Part shown: positions 26,067-34,970 of the stretch, piece after piece
How the letters are laid out: each line of letters starts with the position of its first letter
Numbering within the stretch: position 1 is the first letter of the stretch
NCBI RefSeq assembly: GCF_000422805.1
Contig: NZ_KE383922.1
Coordinates: 35,274 to 99,273, forward strand
Origin: Nocardioides halotolerans DSM 19273
GTDB taxonomy: Bacteria > Actinomycetota > Actinomycetes > Propionibacteriales > Nocardioidaceae
DNA length: 64,000 nt
Direction of reading: 5' to 3'
Made by a program: the position numbers and the translations under genes
The notes under the pieces: model-generated
What the model was told of the DNA's origin: nothing
Seen by the model: only the letters and a program-made list of their open reading frames with translations
Database searches by the model: none

Positions 26067-29000
26067 GCCACCCCACCACGGACAAGGGCCGGCTGGCGCG
26101 GCTGGGGTTCGTGGACACCGAGGCCGCGGAGGCGCGCCTCCGCGAGCTCGGGGAGGACGTCGCGGAGCCCCTGGTGGCCCTGATCGCCAGGACTGCCGAG
26201 CCCGACCTGGCGCTGCACCGGCTGGTCGACCTCGTCGAGGCGCAGGACGACGCCGCGCCGATGCTCCGGGCGGTGGTCGACGACGAGGGCACCGCGATGC
26301 GGCTGCTGTCGGTGCTCGGGGCGAGCGAGGCGCTCGCCGACCACCTCTGCCGCCACCCCGAGCACTGGCGCGAGCTCACCGACCCGACGATGGGCTCGAC
26401 CCGCCCCGCGGCGTACGCCGTCCGCGAGAGCCTGCTGCGCAGCGTCGGCGCCGATCCGCACGACGACCAACCGGTCGCGACCCGGCCCGACGACGAGGCG
26501 GTGGACGCCCTGCGGGTCGACTACCGACGCCAGCTGCTCCGCCTCGCCTCCCGCGACCTGACCCACCACCTCGGGGTCGACGACGCCGCGGCCGAGCTGT
26601 CCGACCTGGCCGCCGGCACCCTCGACGCGGCCCTCGCCGTGGCGCGGCAGCGGGTGGGTGCCGACGCGGCGCAGGCCCGGCTCGCGGTCGTCGCGATGGG
26701 CAAGTGCGGGGGCCACGAGCTCAACTACGTCTCCGACGTGGACGTGATCTTCGTGCACGAGCCCAGCCAGGCGGGGGAGGGCGGTGCCGACCCGGACGTC
26801 GCGCTCAAGGTCGCCACCCAGCTGGCCAGCCACCTCATGCGGATCTGCTCGGAGCAGACCGGCGAGGGCACGATCTGGCCGGTGGACGCGGCGCTGCGGC
26901 CCGAGGGCAAGGCCGGCCCCCTGACCCGCACGCTCGCCAGCCACCGGGGCTACTACGAGCGCTGGGCGAGCACGTGGGAGTTCCAGGCGCTGCTCAAGGC
27001 CCGCGCGGTGGCCGGCGACCTCGCGCTCGGGCGGGCCTACGTCGACATGGTCCAGCCCCTGGTGTGGAGCGCGGTCGAGCGCGAGGGGTTCGTCGAGGAC
27101 ACCCAGGCCATGCGCCGCCGGGTGATCGAGCACATCCCGGCCCACCACGCCGAGCGGCAGCTCAAGCTCGGCTCCGGCGGGCTGCGCGACGTCGAGTTCG
27201 CCGTGCAGCTGCTCCAGCTGGTGCACGGCCGGGCCGACCCCGAGATCCGCCAGCCCACGACGCTCAGCGCGCTGGCCGCGCTCACCCGCCTCGGCTACGT
27301 CGGCCGCGAGGACGGCGAGGCGCTGCGCGACGCCTACGCGTTCCTCCGCACGCTCGAGCACCGGATCCAGCTCTTCCAGCTGCGCCGCACCCACGTCGTA
27401 CCGGAGGACGAGCGGTCGCTGCGCCGGCTGGGGCGGAGCATGGGCTACGCCAAGGAGCCGGTCGAGACCCTCGACCGCGAGTGGCAGCACCACCGGCGCG
27501 AGGTGCGCCGGCTGCACGAGAAGCTCTTCTACCGTCCGCTGCTCACCGCGGTCGCCCGGCTGGCCGGCGACGAGGCGCGGCTCACGCCCGAGGCCGCCTC
27601 GCAGCGGCTCGCGGCCCTCGGCTTCGCGGACCCCGGCGCAGCGCTGCGCCACCTCGAGGCGCTGACGTCAGGGGTCACCCGCACCTCCAACATCCAGCGG
27701 CAGCTGCTGCCGGCCATGCTCGACTGGTTCGCCGAGGCGCCCGACCCCGACGCCGGGCTGTCGGGCTTCCGCCGCCTCAGCGAGGCCCTCGGCCGGACGC
27801 CGTGGTACCTCAAGACGCTGCGCGACGAGGGTGAGGTCGCCGAGCGGCTCGCGAAGCTGCTGGCCACCTCCCGCTACGTGTCCGACCTGCTCGAGAAGGA
27901 GCCGGCCGGCGTCCGGATGCTGGGGGAGGACCTCACCCCGCTCGGTGCCGAGCAGTACAACCAGCTCGTCGTCGACGAGATGCGCTCGGCCGGCGGCCGG
28001 CGCGAGGACGCCGAGGAGGCGGTGCGCGCGGTCCGCGCCGTCCGCCGCCGCGAGCTGTTCCGCGTCGCGGCCGGCGACGCCCTCGGGCTCGTCGACGTGG
28101 CCGACGTGGGCGCCGCGCTGTCCCGGATCACCGACGCGACGCTCGAGGCCACGCTGCAGGTGGTGCTCGCCTCGGTCGCCCGGGCCAAGGGCCACGACGA
28201 GCCGCCGGCCCGGATGGCACTGATCGCGATGGGCCGCTACGGCGGCTTCGAGCTGTCCTACGGCAGCGACGCCGACGTGCTGTTCGTGCACGAGGCGGCC
28301 GAGGGGGTCGACCAGCACGAGGCGTCGTCGTACGCCCTCGCGGTGGCCAACGAGCTGCGCCGCCTCCTCGCGCTGCCGGGCGGCGACCCGCCGCTCGAGG
28401 TCGACGCCGGGCTGCGGCCCGAGGGCAAGCAAGGACCGCTCTCGCGGAGCCTGGAGTCGCACGCGGCCTACTACGCCAAGTGGTCGAAGGTGTGGGAGGC
28501 CCAGGCACTGCTGCGCGCCGACGCGGTCGTGGGCGACCCGGGGCTGCGGCAGCGGTTCGTCGAGCTCGTCGACCCGCTGCGCTACCCCGAGCCGGGGGCC
28601 TCGGGCACGGGGCTGAGCGACGACGACGTCATCGAGGTGCGCCGCATCAAGGCCCGCGTCGACCAGGAGCGCCTGCCGCGCGGCGCCGACCCCGCCAGTC
28701 ACCTCAAGCTGGGCCGCGGCGGTCTCGCCGACATCGAGTGGACCGTGCAGCTGCTGCAGATGCAGTACGCCGCGACGGTGCCGGGCCTGCGCACCTCGCG
28801 GACCCTCGACGCGCTCGTCGCGGCGCGCGACGCCGAGCTGCTGTCGGCGTCCGACGCCGAGACGCTCGTGCGCGGCTGGCGCTGGGTCAGCCGGGTGCGC
28901 AACGCGATCACGCTGGTGCGCGGTCGCGGCAGCGACCAGCTGCCCCGTGACATCCGCGAGCGGGCCGCGGTCGCGAACGTGCTGGGCTACCCGGCCGGCG

Positions 29001-29083
29001 CCACGGACGAGATGGTCAACGACCACCTGCGGACCATGCGGGTCTCGCGCACGGTGGTCGACCGGGTCTTCTGGGATGACTGA
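26063..29083 (+). CDS. glnE: Bifunctional glutamine synthetase adenylyltransferase/adenylyl-removase
   Basis: A 1006-residue protein with the two tandem nucleotidyltransferase halves of GlnE. The first active site is ELNYVSDVDVIFVHE (about residues 220-235) and the second FELSYGSDADVLFVHE (about 729-745), each followed by a GlnD-type helical bundle (LKLGSGGLRDVEFAVQLLQL in the first; HLKLGRGGLADIEWTVQLLQ in the second). The C-terminal half adds AMP to glutamine synthetase; the N-terminal half removes it. Translation is coupled to the amidotransferase gene through ATGA. Because the adjacent GS lacks the target Tyr, its substrate is probably a GlnA1-type enzyme encoded elsewhere. Confidence 0.96.
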   Translation: MSHPTTDKGRLARLGFVDTEAAEARLRELGEDVAEPLVALIARTAEPDLALHRLVDLVEAQDDAAPMLRAVVDDEGTAMRLLSVLGASEALADHLCRHPEHWRELTDPTMGSTRPAAYAVRESLLRSVGADPHDDQPVATRPDDEAVDALRVDYRRQLLRLASRDLTHHLGVDDAAAELSDLAAGTLDAALAVARQRVGADAAQARLAVVAMGKCGGHELNYVSDVDVIFVHEPSQAGEGGADPDVALKVATQLASHLMRICSEQTGEGTIWPVDAALRPEGKAGPLTRTLASHRGYYERWASTWEFQALLKARAVAGDLALGRAYVDMVQPLVWSAVEREGFVEDTQAMRRRVIEHIPAHHAERQLKLGSGGLRDVEFAVQLLQLVHGRADPEIRQPTTLSALAALTRLGYVGREDGEALRDAYAFLRTLEHRIQLFQLRRTHVVPEDERSLRRLGRSMGYAKEPVETLDREWQHHRREVRRLHEKLFYRPLLTAVARLAGDEARLTPEAASQRLAALGFADPGAALRHLEALTSGVTRTSNIQRQLLPAMLDWFAEAPDPDAGLSGFRRLSEALGRTPWYLKTLRDEGEVAERLAKLLATSRYVSDLLEKEPAGVRMLGEDLTPLGAEQYNQLVVDEMRSAGGRREDAEEAVRAVRAVRRRELFRVAAGDALGLVDVADVGAALSRITDATLEATLQVVLASVARAKGHDEPPARMALIAMGRYGGFELSYGSDADVLFVHEAAEGVDQHEASSYALAVANELRRLLALPGGDPPLEVDAGLRPEGKQGPLSRSLESHAAYYAKWSKVWEAQALLRADAVVGDPGLRQRFVELVDPLRYPEPGASGTGLSDDDVIEVRRIKARVDQERLPRGADPASHLKLGRGGLADIEWTVQLLQMQYAATVPGLRTSRTLDALVAARDAELLSASDAETLVRGWRWVSRVRNAITLVRGRGSDQLPRDIRERAAVANVLGYPAGATDEMVNDHLRTMRVSRTVVDRVFWDD

Positions 29084-31961
29084 ACCCACGCTGCGGGTCC
29101 ACCAGCAGGAGGCGCTCGCCGCGCTCGGCACGGCCTGGGCCGCCGGTCGGACCCGCGCGTGGGTGGCGCTCCCGCCCGGTGCCGGCAAGACGCTGGTCGG
29201 GCTGATGACCGTGCGCGACCGGATCGCCGCCGGCGCCGTCGGCAAGGCCGTCGTGCTCGGCCCGAACACCGCGATCCAGGGCCAGTGGGCCGCCCAGGGA
29301 GCCGCGCTGGGCATCGACGTCAGCACCGACCGGTCCCTCGACCACCCGCTCACGGCGCTGACCTACCAGGCGCTGGCCGTCTTCGACCCCGACGACGAGG
29401 TCGACGACGACGGCGCCGAGTCGGCGCTACTGATGAGCAGTAACGACGACTCGCCGTCGAACGACATGTCGTCGACGACGAACGAGCTATCGGATGATGC
29501 CGAGTCGGCGTTACCGATGAGCAGTAGCGCCGACTCGGCGTCCGGTGGCGGCTCGCTGCTCGACCGGCTGCACCCGAACGGCCGGGTGTTCGTCGAGCAG
29601 CTGAAGGGCGCCGGACCGCTGCTGCTCGTGCTCGACGAGTGCCACCACCTGCTCGAGGTCTGGGGGCGGCTGATCGGCGAGCTGCTCGACCAGCTGCCCC
29701 ACGCGATGGTCCTCGGGCTCACGGCGACCCCGCCCGAGGCGCTCACCGCCGACCAGGCCCTCCTGGTCGCCGAGCTGTTCGGCACGCCCCTCTACCGCGT
29801 CTCCATCCCGGCCGTGGTCAAGGCCGGCGACCTGGCGCCGTTCGTCGAGCTGGCCTGGCTGACCACGCCCACGCCGAGTGAGGACGACTGGCTCAAGCAG
29901 GAGGCCGAGCGGTTCCGCGAGCTGGTCACCCAGCTCACCGACCCGACGTTCGGCTCGATGCCGTTCCTGCAGTGGCTCGACGCGCGGTTCGTGGCCAGCC
30001 GGTCGCCGTGGCTGACGCTGGTCAAGGAGCAGCCGGACGTCTGCCGCGCGGTGCTGCGCCTCCACCACGTCGGCATGATCGGCCTGCCCTCGGGCGCCCG
30101 GATGCAGGAGGAGCACCGGTCGGCGCCGACGGCCGACGACTGGGTGCTGCTCGTCGACGACTGGCTGACGGGCCGGCTCACGAAGACGGGGCTGCCCGAG
30201 GACGAGCAGGTCGTCGAGGCCGTACGCCGCGCGCTGCCGTCGGTGGGCTACCAGTGGACCAAGCGCGGCATCCGCCGCGGGCGCAGCCCGGTCGACCGGG
30301 TGCTGGCGCGGTCGGCGTCGAAGACCACCGCCGTGGTCGAGATCTGCGCGCACGAGCACCTCAACCTCGCCGAGCGGATGCGGATGCTGGTGCTCTGCGA
30401 CCACGAGCGCGCCGGGGCGACGCTGCCGGCCGACCTGACCGGTGTCATCGACCAGCAGGCCGGGTCCGCTCACGCCATGCTCGAGGCATTGGCCGCCGCA
30501 CCCGAGACCAGCGGTCTCCACCCGGTGCTGGTCACCGGCAGGACCGTGGCCGGGGCGGCCGCGACGCTGCAGGCCTTCCTCGCGTGGCTCCCCGACCGCG
30601 CGCTCGCCGGGTCACTGCGGATCGAGCCGCTCTCCGAGGACTCCACCCTGCAGCAGCTCGTCGGGCCGTGGCAGCCGCGGCAGTGGGTCGGGCTGCTGAC
30701 GTCGTACTTCCAGGACGGCCACTGCCAGGTGATGGTCGGCACCCGGGCCCTGCTCGGCGAGGGCTGGGACGCCAAGCGGATCACCGGGCTCGCCGACGTC
30801 ACCGCGGTCACGACGATCACCTCGGTCGTGCAGACCCGGGGCCGCGCGCTGCGCACCGACCCGCTGTGGCCGGAGAAGGTCGCGGTGAACTGGTCGCTTG
30901 TCTGCATCTCCGACCAGCACCCCAAGGGCGGCAACGACTGGGACCGGCTGGTCCGCAAGCACACGGGCTACTTCGGCATCGACCCCGAGGGCCAGGTCGT
31001 CGACGGTGTCGCGCACCTCGACCCGCTGTTCTCGCCGTTCGTGCCGCCGCTGGTCGCCGAGCTCGACGCGGTCAACGCACGCGCGACCGTGCGCAGCGAG
31101 CAGCGCGCGAGGATCCGCGAGCAGTGGCAGGTCGGGCAGCCGTACGTCGACACCGCGGTCTACGGCATCCGGATCAAGGAGCGGGCCCCCGACGGGCTGA
31201 GGGCGGGCGGCTTCGGGCTCGGCAGCGGCCCGGCGGACGTCGTGCTGCGGCCCGACGCCGCCGAGCTGCGCGGCCTGCGCCGGCACGCGGCCCGCGACCG
31301 CGCCAGCTCGCTGCTCGTGGGCGCCGGCGTGCTCACGGCGCTCGTCGCCGGTGTCGCCGGCGCACCGCTGGTGCTGGCCGGGGGAGTGCTGGCCGCCCTC
31401 GGGTTCGGAGCCATCAGGGTGCGCAGCCACTTGCGCCACGGCGAGGAGCTGCTGCACGGCGCCGCGGAGGCCCCGTCGGTCATCCGCATCGCGTCCGCCG
31501 TCGCCGACGGACTGCTCGCCGCCGGGCTGGTCCGCCGCGGCGCCGACTCGGTCGAGGTGGCGCTCGACGCCGACGGCGAGTACCGCTGCGTCCTGCACGG
31601 CGTCGACGAGGTCGAGGCCGAGGTGTTCGCGACCGCGCTCGACGAGGCGGTCTCGCCGATCAACCTGCCGCGCTACCTCCTCCCGCGTTGGGTCCGGACC
31701 CGCCGCGAGGTGACGTGGTGGCGCTCCCTGTGGGCGGGCTTCGGTCGCCTGAGGCCCGACGGCGTCGTCTGGCACGCCGTGCCGTCCGTGCTCGGCCTCA
31801 ACGCCGAGCGCGCCGCGGCGTACGCGAAGGCCTGGGACCACTGGGTCGGCGGCGGCGACCCCGTCTACACCGGCTCGCCCGAGGGCCAGGGCATCCTGGC
31901 CGGCCAGCAGGGCACCGACCCGTTCGCGGCCAGCACCGTCATGCGGAGGCAGTGGGGCTGA
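29076..31961 (+). CDS. DECH-box SF2 helicase-like protein with C-terminal hydrophobic hairpin
   Basis: A 961-residue protein whose ATG overlaps the end of glnE by eight bases. The N terminus (LRVHQQEALAAL, Walker A PPGAGKT at 33-39) and LLVLDECHHL (DECH at 187-190), GLTATPPEA (motif III) and VVQTRGRALR (motif VI) define a superfamily 2 helicase/translocase. Two features are odd. Residues about 112-157 are a Ser/Asp-rich insertion encoded by palindromic DNA repeats (29414-29539). Residues about 744-780 form a strongly hydrophobic stretch (LLVGAGVLTALVAGVAGA, then LVLAGGVLAALGFGAI), enough for a membrane hairpin. No nuclease domain is evident. Target and role are unknown; a defence or nucleic-acid-handling role is possible. 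Confidence 0.85.
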   Translation: MTEPTLRVHQQEALAALGTAWAAGRTRAWVALPPGAGKTLVGLMTVRDRIAAGAVGKAVVLGPNTAIQGQWAAQGAALGIDVSTDRSLDHPLTALTYQALAVFDPDDEVDDDGAESALLMSSNDDSPSNDMSSTTNELSDDAESALPMSSSADSASGGGSLLDRLHPNGRVFVEQLKGAGPLLLVLDECHHLLEVWGRLIGELLDQLPHAMVLGLTATPPEALTADQALLVAELFGTPLYRVSIPAVVKAGDLAPFVELAWLTTPTPSEDDWLKQEAERFRELVTQLTDPTFGSMPFLQWLDARFVASRSPWLTLVKEQPDVCRAVLRLHHVGMIGLPSGARMQEEHRSAPTADDWVLLVDDWLTGRLTKTGLPEDEQVVEAVRRALPSVGYQWTKRGIRRGRSPVDRVLARSASKTTAVVEICAHEHLNLAERMRMLVLCDHERAGATLPADLTGVIDQQAGSAHAMLEALAAAPETSGLHPVLVTGRTVAGAAATLQAFLAWLPDRALAGSLRIEPLSEDSTLQQLVGPWQPRQWVGLLTSYFQDGHCQVMVGTRALLGEGWDAKRITGLADVTAVTTITSVVQTRGRALRTDPLWPEKVAVNWSLVCISDQHPKGGNDWDRLVRKHTGYFGIDPEGQVVDGVAHLDPLFSPFVPPLVAELDAVNARATVRSEQRARIREQWQVGQPYVDTAVYGIRIKERAPDGLRAGGFGLGSGPADVVLRPDAAELRGLRRHAARDRASSLLVGAGVLTALVAGVAGAPLVLAGGVLAALGFGAIRVRSHLRHGEELLHGAAEAPSVIRIASAVADGLLAAGLVRRGADSVEVALDADGEYRCVLHGVDEVEAEVFATALDEAVSPINLPRYLLPRWVRTRREVTWWRSLWAGFGRLRPDGVVWHAVPSVLGLNAERAAAYAKAWDHWVGGGDPVYTGSPEGQGILAGQQGTDPFAASTVMRRQWG
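29414..29539 (+). repeat. Two palindromic repeat units inserted in-frame in the helicase gene
   Basis: Two roughly 41-bp imperfect palindromes at 29414-29456 and 29499-29539, 42 bp apart. Each starts with GCCGAGTCGGCG, has GATGAGCAGTA near its centre and ends with a variant of CGCCGACTCGGCG; in the second copy the arms pair over 16 positions with one G-U. They are translated as AESALLMSSNDDSPS and AESALPMSSSADSAS. The spacer holds a further 12-bp palindrome, GTCGTCGACGAC (29468-29479). The reading frame stays open across the whole element. Confidence 0.75.
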
Positions 31962-31996
31962 GAAGCAGCCTTCGAGGCACCGGGCAGGATGGGCCC

Positions 31997-32779
31997 ATGA
32001 CCGCCGACGCCACGAAGGCCAAGGGAGCCGAGCTGCTCCGCCTCCACCGGGACGAGACGCTGCTGACGGTGGTCAACGTCTGGGACGTCGTCACCGCGAA
32101 GGTGGTCGCGAGCACCGACGGCACCACGGCGCTGGCGACGGCGAGCCACTCGATCGCGGCGAGCTTCGGCTACGAGGACGGCGAGAACATCCCGCTCGAC
32201 CTCATGCTCGAGCAGGTCGGGCGGATCGTGGCCTCGACCGACCTCCCGGTCACGGCCGACCTGGAGGGCGGCTACGGCAACGCACCCGAGACGATCCGGC
32301 GGGCGATCGGGCTGGGCGTGGTGGGAGCAAACATCGAGGACCAGCTCAAGCCGCTCTCCGAGGCCGCCCGGCAGGTCGAGGACGTCATGAAGGTCGCCGA
32401 GGAGGAGGGTGTCGACTTCGTGCTCAACGCGCGCACCGACGCGTTCGCGCTCAACCGCGACGGAGACCCGGCCGAGAACCTCGCGAACGCCATCGAGCGC
32501 GGCAGGGCCTACCTCGACGCGGGGGCGCCGGTGGTCTTCGTGCCCGCGGTCCTCAGCGAGGAGCAGATCCTGGCGCTGGTCGATGCGTTCGGGCCGCAGC
32601 GGCTCACGACGATCGGCATCCCCGGCAACCCGCCCCGCGACTGGCAGCAGGCCCACGGGGTGGCGCGCACGTCGTACGGCCCGTTGTCGCTCAACGTCGC
32701 GCTCACCGCGCTGCGGGAGCTGGTCGAGGAGGTGCATCGCGGGGGCGGTACGCCGGCCGACCTGCGCATCCTCGCCTGA
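31997..32779 (+). CDS. Isocitrate lyase/PEP mutase superfamily protein
   Basis: A 260-residue (beta/alpha)8 enzyme of the isocitrate lyase/phosphonomutase superfamily: VVNVWDVVTAKV at the N terminus, TADLEGGYGNAPETIRRAI (metal-binding region), ANIEDQ and VLNARTDAFALN. The missing K-K-C-G-H loop of isocitrate lyase places it with oxaloacetate-decarboxylase- or carboxyphosphonoenolpyruvate-mutase-like proteins; the substrate is unknown. A weak -10 (CAGGAT) lies six bases before the ATG. A 5-bp stem (31956-31970) straddles the upstream stop codon and may separate it from the helicase transcript. Confidence 0.85.
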   Translation: MTADATKAKGAELLRLHRDETLLTVVNVWDVVTAKVVASTDGTTALATASHSIAASFGYEDGENIPLDLMLEQVGRIVASTDLPVTADLEGGYGNAPETIRRAIGLGVVGANIEDQLKPLSEAARQVEDVMKVAEEEGVDFVLNARTDAFALNRDGDPAENLANAIERGRAYLDAGAPVVFVPAVLSEEQILALVDAFGPQRLTTIGIPGNPPRDWQQAHGVARTSYGPLSLNVALTALRELVEEVHRGGGTPADLRILA

Positions 32780-32800
32780 GTCCCGCCGGGCGGCGGCCCG

Positions 32801-32819
32801 CTGCAAGGACGCTGCAACC
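32801..32819 (+). promoter_or_regulatory. 19-bp direct-repeat site, copy A (candidate BTAD regulator operator)
   Basis: CTGCAAGGACGCTGCAACC, 22 bases before the ATG at 32841. It contains TGCAAGG and TGCAACC as direct heptamers spaced 11 bp, the geometry recognised by SARP/BTAD regulators. Seventeen of 19 positions match the site at 38509-38527 (read on the minus strand), which lies upstream of the operon encoding the regulator itself. Confidence 0.7.
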
Positions 32820-32840
32820 GCCGCGCGCGACGGTGCTCGC

Positions 32841-33230
32841 ATGACCTCCGCAGCGCACCCCGTCGACCGCCTCTTGGCCGAGATCGCCGCCGGGCAGGGC
32901 ATCAGCACCGACACCTGGAGCGACGAGGCGACACTCGACGCGACCGTGCCGCACTGGCGGTTCGAGTGCGCGGGCGCCCACGCGGTCGCGGCGCAGCTCT
33001 CCGGGTGGTACGACGCACCGACCGCCCTCGAGTCCGTGGTGCGCCGGCCCATCCCCGGAGGCGAGGCCGTCGAGCTCGACCTGAGCTGGGTGGAGGGCGG
33101 CGTCCCGCACGCCGCGCACCAGGTCCACCTGCTCACCGTGGACGGCGACCGGCTCAGCCACGACACTGTCTTCTGCGGCGGCCGGTGGCCGGCCGGACTG
33201 CTGGCCGAGATGGAGGCCGCCCGTGCCTGA
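32841..33230 (+). CDS. SnoaL/NTF2-like protein of unknown function
   Basis: A 129-residue protein with a SnoaL/NTF2-like alpha-plus-beta pattern: an N-terminal helix (HPVDRLLAEIAAGQG), then strands DATVPHWRFECAGAHAVAAQ, VELDLSWVEGG and HQVHLLTVDGDRLSHDTVF. No catalytic residue set is obvious. It is the first gene of an operon with a kinase-fold protein (8-base overlap) and a methyltransferase. The candidate regulator site at 32801 sits just upstream, and the leader would be very short. Confidence 0.75.
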   Translation: MTSAAHPVDRLLAEIAAGQGISTDTWSDEATLDATVPHWRFECAGAHAVAAQLSGWYDAPTALESVVRRPIPGGEAVELDLSWVEGGVPHAAHQVHLLTVDGDRLSHDTVFCGGRWPAGLLAEMEAARA

Positions 33231-34215
33231 GACCGTCGTCCCGTGGGTCGCCGGGAGCCTCGAGGAGCTCGTGGCCGGCGCCACCGAGCGGGTCGAGGTC
33301 CGCCCGAGCGACGCCAAATCCGGAGCCCGCTTCGAGCGGCTCGTCGTCGACGGCGAGCGGCTCTTCCTCAAGTCCCTCTCGGCCGCGGACGACTGGATCA
33401 TGCGGGTCACCGGCAACACCTCCCACTGGGAGCTGAGGGTCTGGCAGGCCGGGCTCTACGCCGACACCCCACGCGTCATCGACCACACGATCCGCGGCAT
33501 GGCGCTCGACGGCGACCGGCTGTCGATCCTCATGACGGACTGCGGCGACGACCTGGTGCCGCCCGGCGACGACCCGGTCCCCGGCACGCACCACGCCGAC
33601 TTCCTCGACGCCATGGCGGCGATGCACGCCCACTTCCTCGGCTGGCACGACGAGCTCGGCCTCTACGACCTGTCGCGCCGTTGGCTGTTCTTCGCGCCCG
33701 GGACGATCGCTCCCGAGCTGGCCGCGCCCGACGTGCCGGGCCCGATCGCGGTCGCACACCAGGGCTGGGGGCTGCTGCCCGAGCGGGCGCCGCGCCTGCA
33801 CGACCTGGTCACCGCCGTGCACCGCGACCCCGTCCCGCTCAGCGACGCGCTGCGCGCCACGCCGCTCACCTTCGTCGGCGGCGACTGGAAGCTCGGCAAC
33901 GTCGGGCACCGCCCCGACCGGCGCACGATCCTGCTCGACTGGGCCTACCCCGGCGAGGCCCCGCCGTGCTGGGACCTCGCGTGGTACCTCGCGCTCAACC
34001 GCGCCCGGCTCCCCGAGAGCAAGGAGGCGACCATCGAGCGCTACCGCGGCCGGCTCGAGGCGCACGGAGTCGCGACCGGCGACTGGTGGGAGCGCCAGCT
34101 GGGCCTGAGCCTGGTCGGCATGGCCGCCGTCATCGCGTGGGAGAAGGCCGTCGGCGACCAGGCCGAGCTCGACTGGTGGGAGCGGGCCGCGCTGGACGGC
34201 GCGAGGTGGCTCTGA
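33223..34215 (+). CDS. Aminoglycoside phosphotransferase-like kinase-fold protein
   Basis: A 330-residue protein of the APH/choline kinase-like fold. The catalytic loop reads FVGGDWKLGNVGH (H replaced by G in the usual H-G-D-x4-N, with Asp and Asn kept) and the metal-binding motif LLDWAYPGEAPPCWDLAWYL is intact. The N-terminal ATP lobe shows RLFLKSLS with the conserved Lys. Substrates in the family range from antibiotics to choline and homoserine; here none can be assigned. The GTG overlaps the previous gene by eight bases and the stop overlaps the methyltransferase GTG. Confidence 0.82.
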   Translation: MPETVVPWVAGSLEELVAGATERVEVRPSDAKSGARFERLVVDGERLFLKSLSAADDWIMRVTGNTSHWELRVWQAGLYADTPRVIDHTIRGMALDGDRLSILMTDCGDDLVPPGDDPVPGTHHADFLDAMAAMHAHFLGWHDELGLYDLSRRWLFFAPGTIAPELAAPDVPGPIAVAHQGWGLLPERAPRLHDLVTAVHRDPVPLSDALRATPLTFVGGDWKLGNVGHRPDRRTILLDWAYPGEAPPCWDLAWYLALNRARLPESKEATIERYRGRLEAHGVATGDWWERQLGLSLVGMAAVIAWEKAVGDQAELDWWERAALDGARWL

Positions 34216-34970
34216 CCCGTCCGTACGCCGGCCAGGCCGAGGCCTGGGCCGACGGCGCCGCGCTCGCCTACGGGCCCCTGGCCCGGCACCTGGTGGCGCG
34301 CTCGCCGTTCGAGGTCGCCGGCGTGCGCGCCCTCGACGCCGGCGCCGGGTCGGGCGCCGCGGGTGACGCGCTGCGGGCGGCCGGAGCCCAGCTCGTCTCG
34401 GCCGACCGCGAGCCCGACATGGCGCGCTGGGTCGCCGGCCCGGCGGTCGCCGCCGACGTCACCGCGCTGCCGTTCCGTGACGGTGCCTTCGACCTCGTGG
34501 TCGCGGCGTTCGTCGTCAACCACCTCCCCGACCCGGTGCGCGGGCTGGCCGAGCTGCGCCGGGTCACCCGGTCGGGGGGCGCGGTCCTGGCGTCGACGTT
34601 CTCGGTGCACCGGGCGCCGGCGAAGGGCGCGGTCGACCAGGTCGCCGCGCGGCACGGCTTCGTGGCGCCCGCCTGGTACGCCGACCTGCAGGCCTGCGCG
34701 CACGCCGTGGGCGGTGCCCGGGTGGTCGAGGCGGCGCTGGCCGAGGCCGGCTTCGTGCGCTGGACGGTCGTGGAGGAGCCGGTCGACCTCGGCCTGGACG
34801 AGCCAGCGGACGTGGTCCGCTACCGCCTGTCGATGCCACACCTGCACCGGTTCGTCCGCGCGCTGCCCGTGCGCGAGGCCCAGGACCTCGAGGCCGAGGC
34901 CGTCGAGGCGGTGCGGGCCACGGGTGAGACGTTCGCACCGGTCGTGGTCGAGGCGGTCGCGATCGCCTGA
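34206..34970 (+). CDS. SAM-dependent class I methyltransferase
   Basis: A 254-residue methyltransferase with motif I ALDAGAGSGAAGDAL, motif II acidic region VSADREPDMARW, DVTALPFRDGAFDLVVAAFV (motif IV) and LAELRRVTRSGGAVLAS (post-motif). It resembles UbiE/SmtA-like small-molecule methyltransferases. The GTG start overlaps the kinase-like gene by 10 bases, so the three genes from 32841 form one operon. The stop TGA at 34968-34970 abuts the stop of the convergent regulator gene. Confidence 0.87.
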   Translation: MALTRPYAGQAEAWADGAALAYGPLARHLVARSPFEVAGVRALDAGAGSGAAGDALRAAGAQLVSADREPDMARWVAGPAVAADVTALPFRDGAFDLVVAAFVVNHLPDPVRGLAELRRVTRSGGAVLASTFSVHRAPAKGAVDQVAARHGFVAPAWYADLQACAHAVGGARVVEAALAEAGFVRWTVVEEPVDLGLDEPADVVRYRLSMPHLHRFVRALPVREAQDLEAEAVEAVRATGETFAPVVVEAVAIA

